64,000 nucleotides of DNA. Origin: Hydrogenophilales bacterium (GTDB lineage Bacteria > Pseudomonadota > Gammaproteobacteria > Burkholderiales > Thiobacillaceae). The stretch spans positions 62,001 through 126,000 of the forward strand of contig JACPYT010000009.1 of assembly GCA_016195805.1 (NCBI GenBank), read 5' to 3'. Within the stretch, counting starts at the first letter, position 1; each line of letters starts with the position of its first letter. The notes under the pieces were generated by a model. That model saw only the letters and a program-made list of their open reading frames with translations, made no database searches and was not told where the DNA came from. Of this stretch, positions 45,857 to 58,107 are shown piece after piece. The position numbers and the translations under genes are program-made.

Positions 45857-47362
45857 ATGACTGAACCCACTTCCGCTCCCGCCCTCGACGAAAACCAGAT
45901 CATCGCCGAACGCCGCGCCAAGCTCGCCGCGATCCGCGAGGCGGGCGTCGCCTTCCCCAACGATTTCGAGCGCCACGACTATGCCGGCAAGCTGGCCGCC
46001 GTCCACGGTGAAAAATCCAAGGAGGCACTGGAGGCCGAGGCGATCCAGGTGCAACTCGCCGGACGCATGATGCTGAAGCGCGTGATGGGCAAGGCCAGTT
46101 TCGCCACGCTGCAGGACATGAGCGGGCGCATCCAGGTGTATGTGTCGAACGACATCACCGGGCTCGATGCGCACGACGCATTCAAGCACTGGGATCTGGG
46201 CGATTTCCTCGGCGTGACCGGCACCCTGTTCAAGACCAACAAGGGTGAACTGACCATCCAGGCGAAGTCGATCCGCCTGCTGTCGAAGGCGCTACGTCCG
46301 CTGCCGGAAAAATTCCATGGGCTGGCCGACCAGGAGCAGAAATACCGCCAGCGCTACCTCGACCTCATCACCAACGACACCGCGCGCGAGACCTTCATGC
46401 GGCGTTCGAAGATCATCCAGGCGATCCGCGAGTTCATGAGCGGCCACGGCTTCCTCGAAGTCGAGACGCCGATGATGCACCCGATCCCCGGCGGCGCGGC
46501 CGCGAAGCCTTTCGCCACCCACCACAACGCGCTCGACATGGAGCTGTTCCTGCGCATTGCGCCCGAGTTGTATTTGAAGCGGCTGGTGGTCGGCGGCTTC
46601 GAGAAGGTGTTCGAGATCAACCGCAACTTCCGCAACGAGGGGCTTTCCACGCGCCACAACCCCGAGTTCACCATGATGGAGTTCTACGAGGCCTACCGCG
46701 AATACGGCTACCTGATGGACTACACCGAGGCGCTGATCCGCCACACCGCGGTCGCCGCCACCGGCTCGACCACGGTCACCTATCAGGGCAACGCAATCGA
46801 GCTTGGCAAGCCGTTCGACCGCCTCACCATCGTCGAGGCAATCCGCAAATACAACCCTGAATACACCGTGGCGCAGCTGAACGACCGCGACTGGCTGATC
46901 GCGCAGTTCACCGCGATGAAGGCCAAGTACAAGCCGCAGGACGGCATCGGCGGCCTGCAGCTCTCCTTCTTCGAGGAAACGACCGAGGCGCTGCTGATCC
47001 AGCCCACCTTCATCATCGACTACCCGGCCGAAGTTTCTCCCCTCGCCCGCCGTTCCGATACCCAGCCCGACATCACCGAACGCTTCGAGCTCTTCATCAC
47101 CGGGCGCGAAATGGCGAACGGCTTCTCCGAGCTGAACGACGCCGAGGACCAGGCCGAGCGCTTCATGGAGCAGGTGCGGCAGAAGGAAGCCGGCGACGAA
47201 GAAGCGATGCACTACGACGCCGACTTCATCCGTGCGCTCGAGCACGGCCTGCCGCCCACCGGCGGCTGCGGCATCGGCATCGACCGCCTGGTGATGCTGC
47301 TCACCGATTCGCCGAGCATCCGCGACGTCATCCTCTTCCCGCAGATGCGGCGCGAAGGCTGA
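45857..47362 (+). CDS. lysS: Lysyl-tRNA synthetase, class II
   Basis: 501 residues. An N-terminal OB-fold anticodon-binding domain (about 60-170, [21 protein letters not shown] split region) is followed by the class II catalytic core: motif 2 in [26 protein letters not shown] and motif 3 in [13 protein letters not shown] near the end. It charges tRNA-Lys. The start lies nine bases downstream of the PIN toxin. Confidence 0.97.
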   Translation: MTEPTSAPALDENQIIAERRAKLAAIREAGVAFPNDFERHDYAGKLAAVHGEKSKEALEAEAIQVQLAGRMMLKRVMGKASFATLQDMSGRIQVYVSNDITGLDAHDAFKHWDLGDFLGVTGTLFKTNKGELTIQAKSIRLLSKALRPLPEKFHGLADQEQKYRQRYLDLITNDTARETFMRRSKIIQAIREFMSGHGFLEVETPMMHPIPGGAAAKPFATHHNALDMELFLRIAPELYLKRLVVGGFEKVFEINRNFRNEGLSTRHNPEFTMMEFYEAYREYGYLMDYTEALIRHTAVAATGSTTVTYQGNAIELGKPFDRLTIVEAIRKYNPEYTVAQLNDRDWLIAQFTAMKAKYKPQDGIGGLQLSFFEETTEALLIQPTFIIDYPAEVSPLARRSDTQPDITERFELFITGREMANGFSELNDAEDQAERFMEQVRQKEAGDEEAMHYDADFIRALEHGLPPTGGCGIGIDRLVMLLTDSPSIRDVILFPQMRREG

Positions 47363-47372
47363 TCCCGCCGCC

Positions 47373-47723
47373 ATGGGACACTACGCGCTCAAGGTCGGCC
47401 TGTCCGCGCTGATCCTCGTCGCCATTGCCGAAGTAGCCAAGCGCAGCACCTTCTGGGCGGCGGCGCTGGCGTCCTTGCCGCTCACCTCGCTGCTGGCCTT
47501 TGTCTGGCTGTATCTCGACACCAGCGATGTGCAGAAGGTCGCCGCGCTGGCCGGCGGCATCTTCTGGCTGGTGTTGCCCTCGCTGCTGCTGTTCGTGCTG
47601 CTGCCCATCCTGCTGCGCCTCGGGTGGGGGTTCTGGTTCAGCCTGGCTGTGTCCAGCGCCGCCACGGCGCTGGCCTACCTGGGCATGATCAAGCTGCTGG
47701 GCCTGTTCGGCGTGCGGCTGTAA
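47373..47723 (+). CDS. DUF3147-family membrane protein
   Basis: 116 residues with four hydrophobic helices (VGLSALILVAIAEVA, FWAAALASLPLTSLLAFVWLY, IFWLVLPSLLLFVLLPILL, SLAVSSAATALAYLGMI), matching the small DUF3147 membrane family. It follows lysS by ten bases and is probably co-transcribed. Function unknown. A GC-rich dyad (47723-47742) follows its stop. Confidence 0.8.
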   Translation: MGHYALKVGLSALILVAIAEVAKRSTFWAAALASLPLTSLLAFVWLYLDTSDVQKVAALAGGIFWLVLPSLLLFVLLPILLRLGWGFWFSLAVSSAATALAYLGMIKLLGLFGVRL

Positions 47724-47808
47724 CGGGCGGCCGCAGGCCCGTCCATCATGCGTGATCGCTTCCGGTAAAATCAGGCCTGTGAGCCACTTAAATTCTTAGC
47801 CAACCATC

Positions 47809-50604
<2,796 letters not shown>

Positions 50605-50663
50605 GGCCATACCTGGGCGGATGAGGACAATCATCCGCGCTACGAAGCCGATGAGTTGAGTGA

Positions 50664-50707
50664 GGCGGACTAGGATGAGAGAACCCCTTCTCTCAAAGGA
50701 GTCCGCC
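50664..50707 (+). promoter_or_regulatory. Nested hairpin over the ribosome-binding site of the PPOX-family gene
   Basis: GGCGGACT (50664-50671) pairs perfectly with AGTCCGCC (50700-50707), which ends directly at the ATG. Inside, GAGAGAA and TTCTCTC (50677-50694) form a second perfect stem with a CCCC loop. The Shine-Dalgarno AAAGGAG lies in the internal loop and enters the outer stem, so the fold could control translation. A further perfect dyad lies at 50617-50638. Confidence 0.6.
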
Positions 50708-51160
50708 ATGGACAAAGCCCAGGAAAAATTCATCCTCAACCTGATGCGCCGGCTCAAGTACATGACGCTGGCCACGGTACGGCCAGACGGCTTTCCCCAG
50801 GCCACGAAAGTGGCCTTCGCCAACGAGGGAATCGCCCTCTATTTCTGCTGCGACTCCGCCAGCCAGAAGGCGAAGAACCTCCGCAAGAACAACAAGGTGT
50901 CCGCCACCATCGACCGCGAATCGCGCGACTGGAGCAAGATCAAGGGGCTGTCGCTGGGCGGGCATGCACAGCTGCTGAAAGGCAAGCGCGAGCGCGAACA
51001 TGCCTATGAAGTGCTGGTAAGAAAATTTCCGGAAATGACTGACTATCCGCCGAGCGATCCGGCCATGGCCTTCGTGCGGGTGCACCCCAGCGTGATATCC
51101 ATACTCGATTACAGCCAGGGCTTTGGCCACACCGAACTGGTCGGGATCGACGCCTGCTAG
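50708..51160 (+). CDS. Pyridoxamine 5'-phosphate oxidase-family protein
   Basis: 150 residues from the ATG at 50708. The split-barrel flavin-binding pattern is seen in KYMTLATVRPDGFPQATKVAF and ALYFCCDSASQKAKNLRKNNKVSATI, typical of PPOX-fold flavin or F420-like reductases. It is not the vitamin B6 enzyme itself, as the PdxH signature is absent; substrate unknown. Its ribosome site is embedded in a nested hairpin. Confidence 0.85.
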   Translation: MDKAQEKFILNLMRRLKYMTLATVRPDGFPQATKVAFANEGIALYFCCDSASQKAKNLRKNNKVSATIDRESRDWSKIKGLSLGGHAQLLKGKREREHAYEVLVRKFPEMTDYPPSDPAMAFVRVHPSVISILDYSQGFGHTELVGIDAC

Positions 51161-51291
51161 CCCTGCAGAGGTGCGAACAATCGCAGCGAAGCCTTCGACT
51201 CGACGGGACCGAGAACGGCATCACCCACAGCGGCATGTCACCTTGATGATTCCTCGGCTGATCGCGTTGACTTCTGCCGGCCGGCCAGGCT

Positions 51292-52578
51292 TCACCCGGC
51301 CAGCTTGCGATAGAGCGTGCGTTCGCTGATCCCCAGCTGGGCGGCCAGCGATTTGCGGTCGCCGCCATGGCGCGCCAGCGCCCATTGCAGGTAGCGCAGC
51401 TCCGCCGTCTCCAGCGGCACGATGGCCTCCTCGTCCGGCATGCCCACCTTGGCCTCGCCGGACAGCTCGGGCGGCAGATGCTCCGGCAGCAGGGTATCGC
51501 CGTCGGCCATCAGCATCGCGCGCTCGAGGATGTTGCGCAGTTCGCGGATATTGCCCGGGTAGTCGTAGGCCTGCAGCCGCGCCCGTGCGGCCGGGCTGAG
51601 CGTGTAGGCGCGTCCCGGCGCCAGCCGGGCCAGCAGGGTCTCGGCCAGCAAGGCGATGTCCTCGCGCCGCTCGCGCAAGGCGGGCAGGTGAATGGGAAAT
51701 ACGCTCAGCCGGTAATACAGATCGCGGCGGAAACTGCCACGCTCGACCATGAGCTTGAGGTCGCGGTGGGTGGCGGCGATCAGGCGGAAATCGGCACGCA
51801 GTGACTCCACCCCGCCGACCCGGCGAAACGTCCCGGTTTCCAGCAGGCGCAGCAGCTTGACCTGCAGGCCGAGCGGAATGTCGCCGACCTCGTCCAGGAA
51901 CAGCGTGCCGCCCGACGCCGACTCGACCAGGCCGATCTTGCGCTGGCTGGCGCCGGTGAAGGCGCCCTTCTCGTAGCCGAACAGTTCGCTCTCGAACAGG
52001 GTTTCGGTCAGCCCCGAGCACTCCACCACCACGAACGGCCCGTGCTCGCGCCCGCTCTGCTGGTGGATGGCCTGCGCGACCAGTTCCTTGCCGGTGCCCG
52101 ACTCGCCCAGCAGCAAGGCCGCAGTGCTGGAGGGCGCCACCCGCCGCACCAGCGCCAGCATGCGGTTGAAGGCAGGCGACTTGCCGACCAGGCCGCTTTC
52201 GGCGGGAAAGCTGCTGGCCTCGCGCACCGTCAGCATGCGCTCGACGAAATACTCGATCTTGCCCGAGGTGCCGACGATCGGTGTCAGCTCCACATCGACA
52301 TGCTCCTCGCCGCGCGGCGTGTGGTGCAGGTGCAGCACGCGGTTCGGCTCGCCGCTGGCCCGGCTGGCTGCCAGCGGGCAGGACTCGCCGCACTCGTCGC
52401 AAGGCCGGCCGTAGCCATGCGACACCGCATAGCAGAACTGTCCGACCACATTCCTGCTGCCGGCGTAAATGCGGCGATAGGCCGCATTGGCCGCCAGAAT
52501 CCGGTAATCGGCGCCCATGACGATCTGCGGATCGGGATGGGTTTCGAGAAAACTGATGAGTTCGTTGGTGGGTGACAT
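51292..52578 (-). CDS. Sigma-54-dependent activator with Cys-containing PAS domain
   Basis: 428 residues: PAS about 8-118, AAA+ about 130-355, Fis-type helix-turn-helix at the C-terminus ([17 protein letters not shown]). Walker A GESGTGKE is at 158-165 and the sigma-54 contact loop GAFTGA at 205-210, so it should activate sigma-54 promoters. The PAS domain holds Cys49, Cys60, Cys63 and Cys67 in [13 protein letters not shown] and ECGESC, which suggests redox or metal sensing. It is divergent from the cydPABX cluster, whose promoter is of sigma-54 type, so it is the likely regulator of the bd oxidase. Confidence 0.92.
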   Translation of the reverse strand: MSPTNELISFLETHPDPQIVMGADYRILAANAAYRRIYAGSRNVVGQFCYAVSHGYGRPCDECGESCPLAASRASGEPNRVLHLHHTPRGEEHVDVELTPIVGTSGKIEYFVERMLTVREASSFPAESGLVGKSPAFNRMLALVRRVAPSSTAALLLGESGTGKELVAQAIHQQSGREHGPFVVVECSGLTETLFESELFGYEKGAFTGASQRKIGLVESASGGTLFLDEVGDIPLGLQVKLLRLLETGTFRRVGGVESLRADFRLIAATHRDLKLMVERGSFRRDLYYRLSVFPIHLPALRERREDIALLAETLLARLAPGRAYTLSPAARARLQAYDYPGNIRELRNILERAMLMADGDTLLPEHLPPELSGEAKVGMPDEEAIVPLETAELRYLQWALARHGGDRKSLAAQLGISERTLYRKLAG

Positions 52579-52674
52579 TGCCGCACGTCATCATGTCAAA
52601 AACGTCAGTCCAGTCTACCCGGTTTTGTCATTTATGGCAGTTTGTATTTTCAGCGGCACTAACGGAAATGGTCT

Positions 52675-52698
52675 ATTGTTTTGAAATCAAAGAACAAT
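52675..52698. promoter_or_regulatory. Dyad element, possible activator binding site for the cyd promoter
   Basis: ATTGTT (52675-52680) and AACAAT (52693-52698) are inverted repeats flanking an inner TTTGA-AA-TCAAA. It lies just upstream of the -24 element, an acceptable place for an upstream activating sequence of the divergent sigma-54 activator. Confidence 0.4.
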
Positions 52699-52723
52699 TA
52701 AAGCAGTGACACCCAACAGGGAG

Positions 52724-52740
52724 TTGGCACGGCCTTTGCG
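52724..52740 (+). promoter_or_regulatory. Sigma-54 promoter of the cyd operon
   Basis: TTGGCACGGCCTTTGCG matches the -24/-12 consensus (TGGCACG-N4-TTGC) with GG and GC ten bases apart. Transcription would begin near 52751, only about five bases before the cydP ATG, leaving most of the GGAG ribosome site outside the mRNA. Confidence 0.85.
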
Positions 52741-52755
52741 CGTAATGGAGCCCAT

Positions 52756-52971
52756 ATGAAGCCCCCCCTGCCCACCTTCCTGCAACACCGCCTGGCCCGG
52801 GAAGTCACCCTGGCCATCGCCATCAAGCTGCTGGTGATCGCAGCGATTTATTACGCGTTTTTCGACGGCCGTGCGCTGCACCCCGACGCCGACGCCGTCG
52901 CCGAACGCCTGGCCAATCCGAACCAAGCCACCCAATCTCAACCCCCATCCGGGAGCTCCCATGCTGACTGA
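52756..52971 (+). CDS. cydP: CydP-like small subunit of cytochrome bd oxidase
   Basis: 71 residues with one transmembrane helix (LAIAIKLLVIAAIYYAFF) preceded by REVT, resembling the CydP accessory subunit annotated in proteobacterial cyd operons. It overlaps the start of cydA by 11 bases. Its own start is so close to the predicted sigma-54 transcription start that its mRNA may be nearly leaderless. Confidence 0.75.
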   Translation: MKPPLPTFLQHRLAREVTLAIAIKLLVIAAIYYAFFDGRALHPDADAVAERLANPNQATQSQPPSGSSHAD

Positions 52972-54553
52972 AGAACTCGTCGACCTGTCGCGGCTGCAAT
53001 TTGCAGCCACGGCGCTGTACCACTTCCTGTTCGTGCCGCTGACGCTGGGTCTGGCGTTCATCCTGGTCATCATGGAGCTGACCTACGTCATCACCGACCG
53101 TCCCATCTACAAGGACATGGTGCGCTTCTGGGGCAAGCTGTTCGGCATCAACTTCGCGCTCGGGGTGACCACCGGCATCACCATGGAATTCCAGTTCGGC
53201 ACCAACTGGGCGTATTACTCGCATTACGTCGGTGACATCTTCGGCGCGCCGCTGGCGATCGAGGGGCTGATGGCCTTCTTCCTCGAGTCGACCTTCATCG
53301 GCCTGTTCTTCTTCGGCTGGGACCGCCTCAACAAGTGGAAGCACTTCATGGTGACGGTGCTGATGGCGGTCGGCTCCAACCTCTCCGCGCTGTGGATCCT
53401 GATCGCCAACGGCTGGATGCAGGACCCGGTCGGCGCGACGTTTTCCTTCGTCACCATGCGCATGGAAATGAGCGATTTCTGGGCCATCGTCTTCAACCCC
53501 ACGGCGCAGGCCAAGTTCGTGCATACGGTGTCGGCCGGCTACGTCACCGCCTCGCTGTTCGTGCTGGGCATCTCCAGCTATTACCTCTTGAAGGGGCGCG
53601 ACCTCGATTTCGCGCGCCGCTCCTTCCGCATCGCGGCCGGCTTCGGTTTCGCCTCGGCGCTGTCGGTCATCGTGCTGGGCGACGAATCGGGCTACACCGT
53701 GAGCGAATCGCAGAAGACCAAGATGGCGGCGATCGAGGCGATGTGGGAGACCGAACCGGCCCCGGCGGCCTTCACGGTGTTCGCCGTGCCGAACGAAAAG
53801 GCCGAGCGCAACGATTACCAGCTGCAGATCCCTTACGCACTGGGCCTGATCGGCACGCGCTCGCTGACCAAGACCATGCCCGGCATCAAGGAAATCAAGG
53901 AGCGGAACCGCGCGCGCATCGAGAATGGCATCCAGGCAGTGGTCGCGCTGGAGCAATTGCGCAGGAACCACGACGACAAAGTTGCGCTCGCGCAGTTCGA
54001 TGCGCACAAGGCCGATCTCGGCTTTGGCCTGCTGCTGAAGAAATACCTTGTCGATGTGTCGCAGGCCACGCCCGAAATAATCCAGCAGGCAGTCGACGAC
54101 ACCATCCCGCGCGTCGCCCCGCTGTTCTGGAGCTTCCGCTTCATGGTCGCCCTGGGCTTCCTGTTCCTCGTGTTGTTCACGCTGGCGCTGTTCTATTCGG
54201 TCAAGGGCACGTTCATCGAGAAGAAATGGCTGCTGCGCTGGGCGCTGTGGTTCATCCCGATGCCATGGATCGCCGCCGAACTCGGCTGGGTAGTCGCCGA
54301 ATACGGCCGCCAGCCATGGACGATCTACGGCGTGCTGCCGACCCACATCTCAGTCTCCAACCTCACGCCCGCCAACATCTACGGCTCGCTGGCCGGCTTC
54401 ATCGGCTTCTACACCGTGCTGCTGATCGTCGAGATGTACCTGATGACGAAATACGCGCGACAAGGCCCGGCCAGCCTCGGCACCGGCAAGTACCACAATG
54501 AAAAAGCGGCTGGCGGCGCGCTGCCCGCAGGCGCACCTGCGCACCGGATCTAA
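52961..54553 (+). CDS. cydA: Cytochrome bd ubiquinol oxidase subunit I
   Basis: 530 residues from the ATG at 52961 (frame open earlier, but this start gives the canonical N-terminus LVDLSRLQFAATALYHFLFVP). It includes the heme-ligand His in ALYHF, the GWVVAEYGRQPW motif, and a long quinol loop (about 230-390), so it is of the E. coli-like long-Q-loop type. A self-complementary GGGAGCTCCC directly precedes the ATG and contains the ribosome site. It reduces oxygen with quinol electrons at the inner membrane with high oxygen affinity. Confidence 0.96.
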   Translation: MLTEELVDLSRLQFAATALYHFLFVPLTLGLAFILVIMELTYVITDRPIYKDMVRFWGKLFGINFALGVTTGITMEFQFGTNWAYYSHYVGDIFGAPLAIEGLMAFFLESTFIGLFFFGWDRLNKWKHFMVTVLMAVGSNLSALWILIANGWMQDPVGATFSFVTMRMEMSDFWAIVFNPTAQAKFVHTVSAGYVTASLFVLGISSYYLLKGRDLDFARRSFRIAAGFGFASALSVIVLGDESGYTVSESQKTKMAAIEAMWETEPAPAAFTVFAVPNEKAERNDYQLQIPYALGLIGTRSLTKTMPGIKEIKERNRARIENGIQAVVALEQLRRNHDDKVALAQFDAHKADLGFGLLLKKYLVDVSQATPEIIQQAVDDTIPRVAPLFWSFRFMVALGFLFLVLFTLALFYSVKGTFIEKKWLLRWALWFIPMPWIAAELGWVVAEYGRQPWTIYGVLPTHISVSNLTPANIYGSLAGFIGFYTVLLIVEMYLMTKYARQGPASLGTGKYHNEKAAGGALPAGAPAHRI

Positions 54554-54562
54554 GGAGCGACC

Positions 54563-55699
54563 ATGGACTACGAAACCCTGAAACTCGTCTGGTGGCTGCT
54601 GATCGGCGTACTGCTGGTCGGCTTCGCCATCATGGACGGCCACGACATGGGCATGGGCGTACTGCTGCCGTTCGTCGGCCGCAACGACCTCGAGCGCCGC
54701 GCCGTCATCAACACCGTCGCCCCGCACTGGGACGGCAACCAGGTCTGGTTCATCACCGCCGGCGGCGCGATCTTCGCCGCCTGGCCGATGGTCTACGCCA
54801 CTGCGTTCTCGGGCTTCTACTGGGCGATGATGGCCGCGCTGTGGGCCCTGTTCTTCCGCCCGGTCGGCTTCGACTACCGCTCCAAGATCCAGAACCCGAC
54901 CTGGCGCAGCACCTGGGACTGGGGCCTGTTCATCGGCGGCGCGGTACCGCCGATCATCTTCGGCGTCGCCTTCGGCAACCTGCTGCAGGGCGTGCCCTTC
55001 CACTTCGACGACATCCTGATGTCGACCTACAGCGGCAGCTTCTGGCAACTGCTCAATCCGTTTGCGCTGCTCGCCGGCGTCGTCAGCCTCGGCATGATCA
55101 CCTTCCAGGGTGCGAATTACCTGATGATGCGCACCGAGGGCGACATCTACCGCCGTACCCACACCGCCAGCCTGATCTTCGGCGCGCTGACCTTCGTCAC
55201 CTTCGCGCTGGCGGGCTGGTGGGTGGCCAAGGGCATCGACGGCTATGTCATCACCAGCGCCATCGACCCCAACGGCCTGCCCGACCCGCTCGCCAAGACC
55301 GTGGCAACCGCGGCCGGCGCCTGGATGACCAACTACCACACCTACGTGTGGGCAAAGTGGGTGCCGATTGCCGCGTTCGCCGCACTGGCCGCAGGCATCC
55401 TGTTCGCGCGCCTCGACAAGGCCGGGCTGGCATTCTGGTCCTCGTCGGTCGCATGCGCCGGTATCATCGGCACCGCCGGCGTCTCGATGTTCCCCTTCGT
55501 CATGCCGTCGTCGAGCGATCCGCGCTCCAGCCTCACCGTGTACGACGCCGTGTCCTCGCATCTCACGCTCGGCCTGATGCTCGGCGCCACCGTGATCTTC
55601 ATGCCGCTGATCATCTTCTACACCTCGTGGGCCTACAAGGTGATGTGGGGCAAGGTCACCACGGACTACATCGCCGCCAACGACAAATCGGTTTACTGA
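54563..55699 (+). CDS. cydB: Cytochrome bd ubiquinol oxidase subunit II
   Basis: 378 residues, about nine membrane helices, with the CydB signatures AIMDGHDMGMGVLLPFV and VAPHWDGNQVWFITAGG near the N-terminus. A TAAGGAG ribosome site (54551-54557) overlaps the cydA stop. It forms the heterodimer with CydA. Confidence 0.97.
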   Translation: MDYETLKLVWWLLIGVLLVGFAIMDGHDMGMGVLLPFVGRNDLERRAVINTVAPHWDGNQVWFITAGGAIFAAWPMVYATAFSGFYWAMMAALWALFFRPVGFDYRSKIQNPTWRSTWDWGLFIGGAVPPIIFGVAFGNLLQGVPFHFDDILMSTYSGSFWQLLNPFALLAGVVSLGMITFQGANYLMMRTEGDIYRRTHTASLIFGALTFVTFALAGWWVAKGIDGYVITSAIDPNGLPDPLAKTVATAAGAWMTNYHTYVWAKWVPIAAFAALAAGILFARLDKAGLAFWSSSVACAGIIGTAGVSMFPFVMPSSSDPRSSLTVYDAVSSHLTLGLMLGATVIFMPLIIFYTSWAYKVMWGKVTTDYIAANDKSVY

Positions 55700-55710
55700 A
55701 AGGAATCGCC

Positions 55711-55848
55711 ATGTGGTATTTCGCCTGGATACTCGGAGTCACGATGGCCGTGCTGCTCGCCTCGATCAGCGCGATGATGTGCGACGCCAGGGAATGCGCG
55801 CTCGACGAAGCGCGCAATCAAGCCGCGAACGGCTCGCGGCAGGGCTGA
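55711..55848 (+). CDS. cydX: CydX small subunit of cytochrome bd oxidase
   Basis: 45 residues starting MWYFAWILGV, the hallmark of CydX/YbgT, then one transmembrane helix and a charged tail. It follows cydB by 11 bases with an AAAGGAA ribosome site. CydX stabilises the heme-bearing core of the oxidase in E. coli. Confidence 0.93.
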   Translation: MWYFAWILGVTMAVLLASISAMMCDARECALDEARNQAANGSRQG

Positions 55849-55864
55849 CCCCCCCTTTGAATGA

Positions 55865-55889
55865 GCCTGCCCGCGTCATGCGGGCAGGC
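55865..55889 (+). terminator. Hairpin after cydX
   Basis: GCCTGCCCGC and GCGGGCAGGC form a perfect 10-bp stem with loop GTCAT, followed by a weak T-containing stretch (CCCCTCGTTT). It is likely an intrinsic terminator or attenuator within the cyd cluster. Confidence 0.65.
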
Positions 55890-55933
55890 CCCTCGTTTGC
55901 CTTGATTTCGCAGGCTTGCCACAGGAACTCGCC

Positions 55934-56044
55934 ATGAGCCCACCTCATATCGTCGTCCTCGGGCCGGGATTCGCCGCCCTCACCGCCGTGCGCGAACTAC
56001 GCCGGCGTAGCGGGGACGTTCGATCACGTGCGTCTACGCGCTGA
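55934..56044 (+). pseudogene. N-terminal remnant of a FAD-dependent oxidoreductase
   Basis: A 36-codon frame MSPPHIVVLGPGFAALTAVR... carries the GxGxxA dinucleotide-binding loop and the LRRR helix end of an FAD/NADH oxidoreductase, then ends in an unrelated Arg/Ser tail and stop. The rest of the gene is absent. It resembles the start of the family to which the SQR at 56832 belongs, but is not a copy of it. Best read as a deletion remnant. Confidence 0.65.
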
Positions 56045-56057
56045 CGATGGGGGGCGC

Positions 56058-56345
56058 ATGAACCGCTTTCTCGACAGCGGCTGGGCGCGCGGCGTTTCGC
56101 TGGTTTCGGCGCTCGCGCTGATGATCCTGGTCACGGTATTGCCGCGCGGCCTGACCGCCCCAGACGGCAGTCCGATCAGCCACGGTCTCCTCGCACTCAT
56201 CATGTGGGGCATGTCCGCGGGCTTTGTGCACGGCATCGGATTTGTTCCGGGCAACAGGATCCTGCGTAGCGTGCTCGGCCCCATCGCCGCCTGGCTGGGA
56301 ATGGGCATAGGCCTGGTTTTCTACGTGCATTATTTCCTGAGGTGA
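56058..56345 (+). CDS. cyd operon protein YbgE-like
   Basis: 95 residues from the ATG at 56058, with GGGGGC before it. Three hydrophobic helices are visible, and GMSAGFVHGIGFVPGNR in the middle matches the YbgE/CydE family of small membrane proteins found beside cydABX. Function in oxidase biogenesis is suspected, not known. Confidence 0.78.
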   Translation: MNRFLDSGWARGVSLVSALALMILVTVLPRGLTAPDGSPISHGLLALIMWGMSAGFVHGIGFVPGNRILRSVLGPIAAWLGMGIGLVFYVHYFLR

Positions 56346-56349
56346 CGAC

Positions 56350-58103
<1,754 letters not shown>

Positions 58104-58107
58104 ACGC

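Noticed and set aside
52681-52692. FNR box upstream of cydP
   Set aside because: TTGAAATCAA lacks the four-base spacing of TTGAT-N4-ATCAA; it is treated as part of a different dyad.
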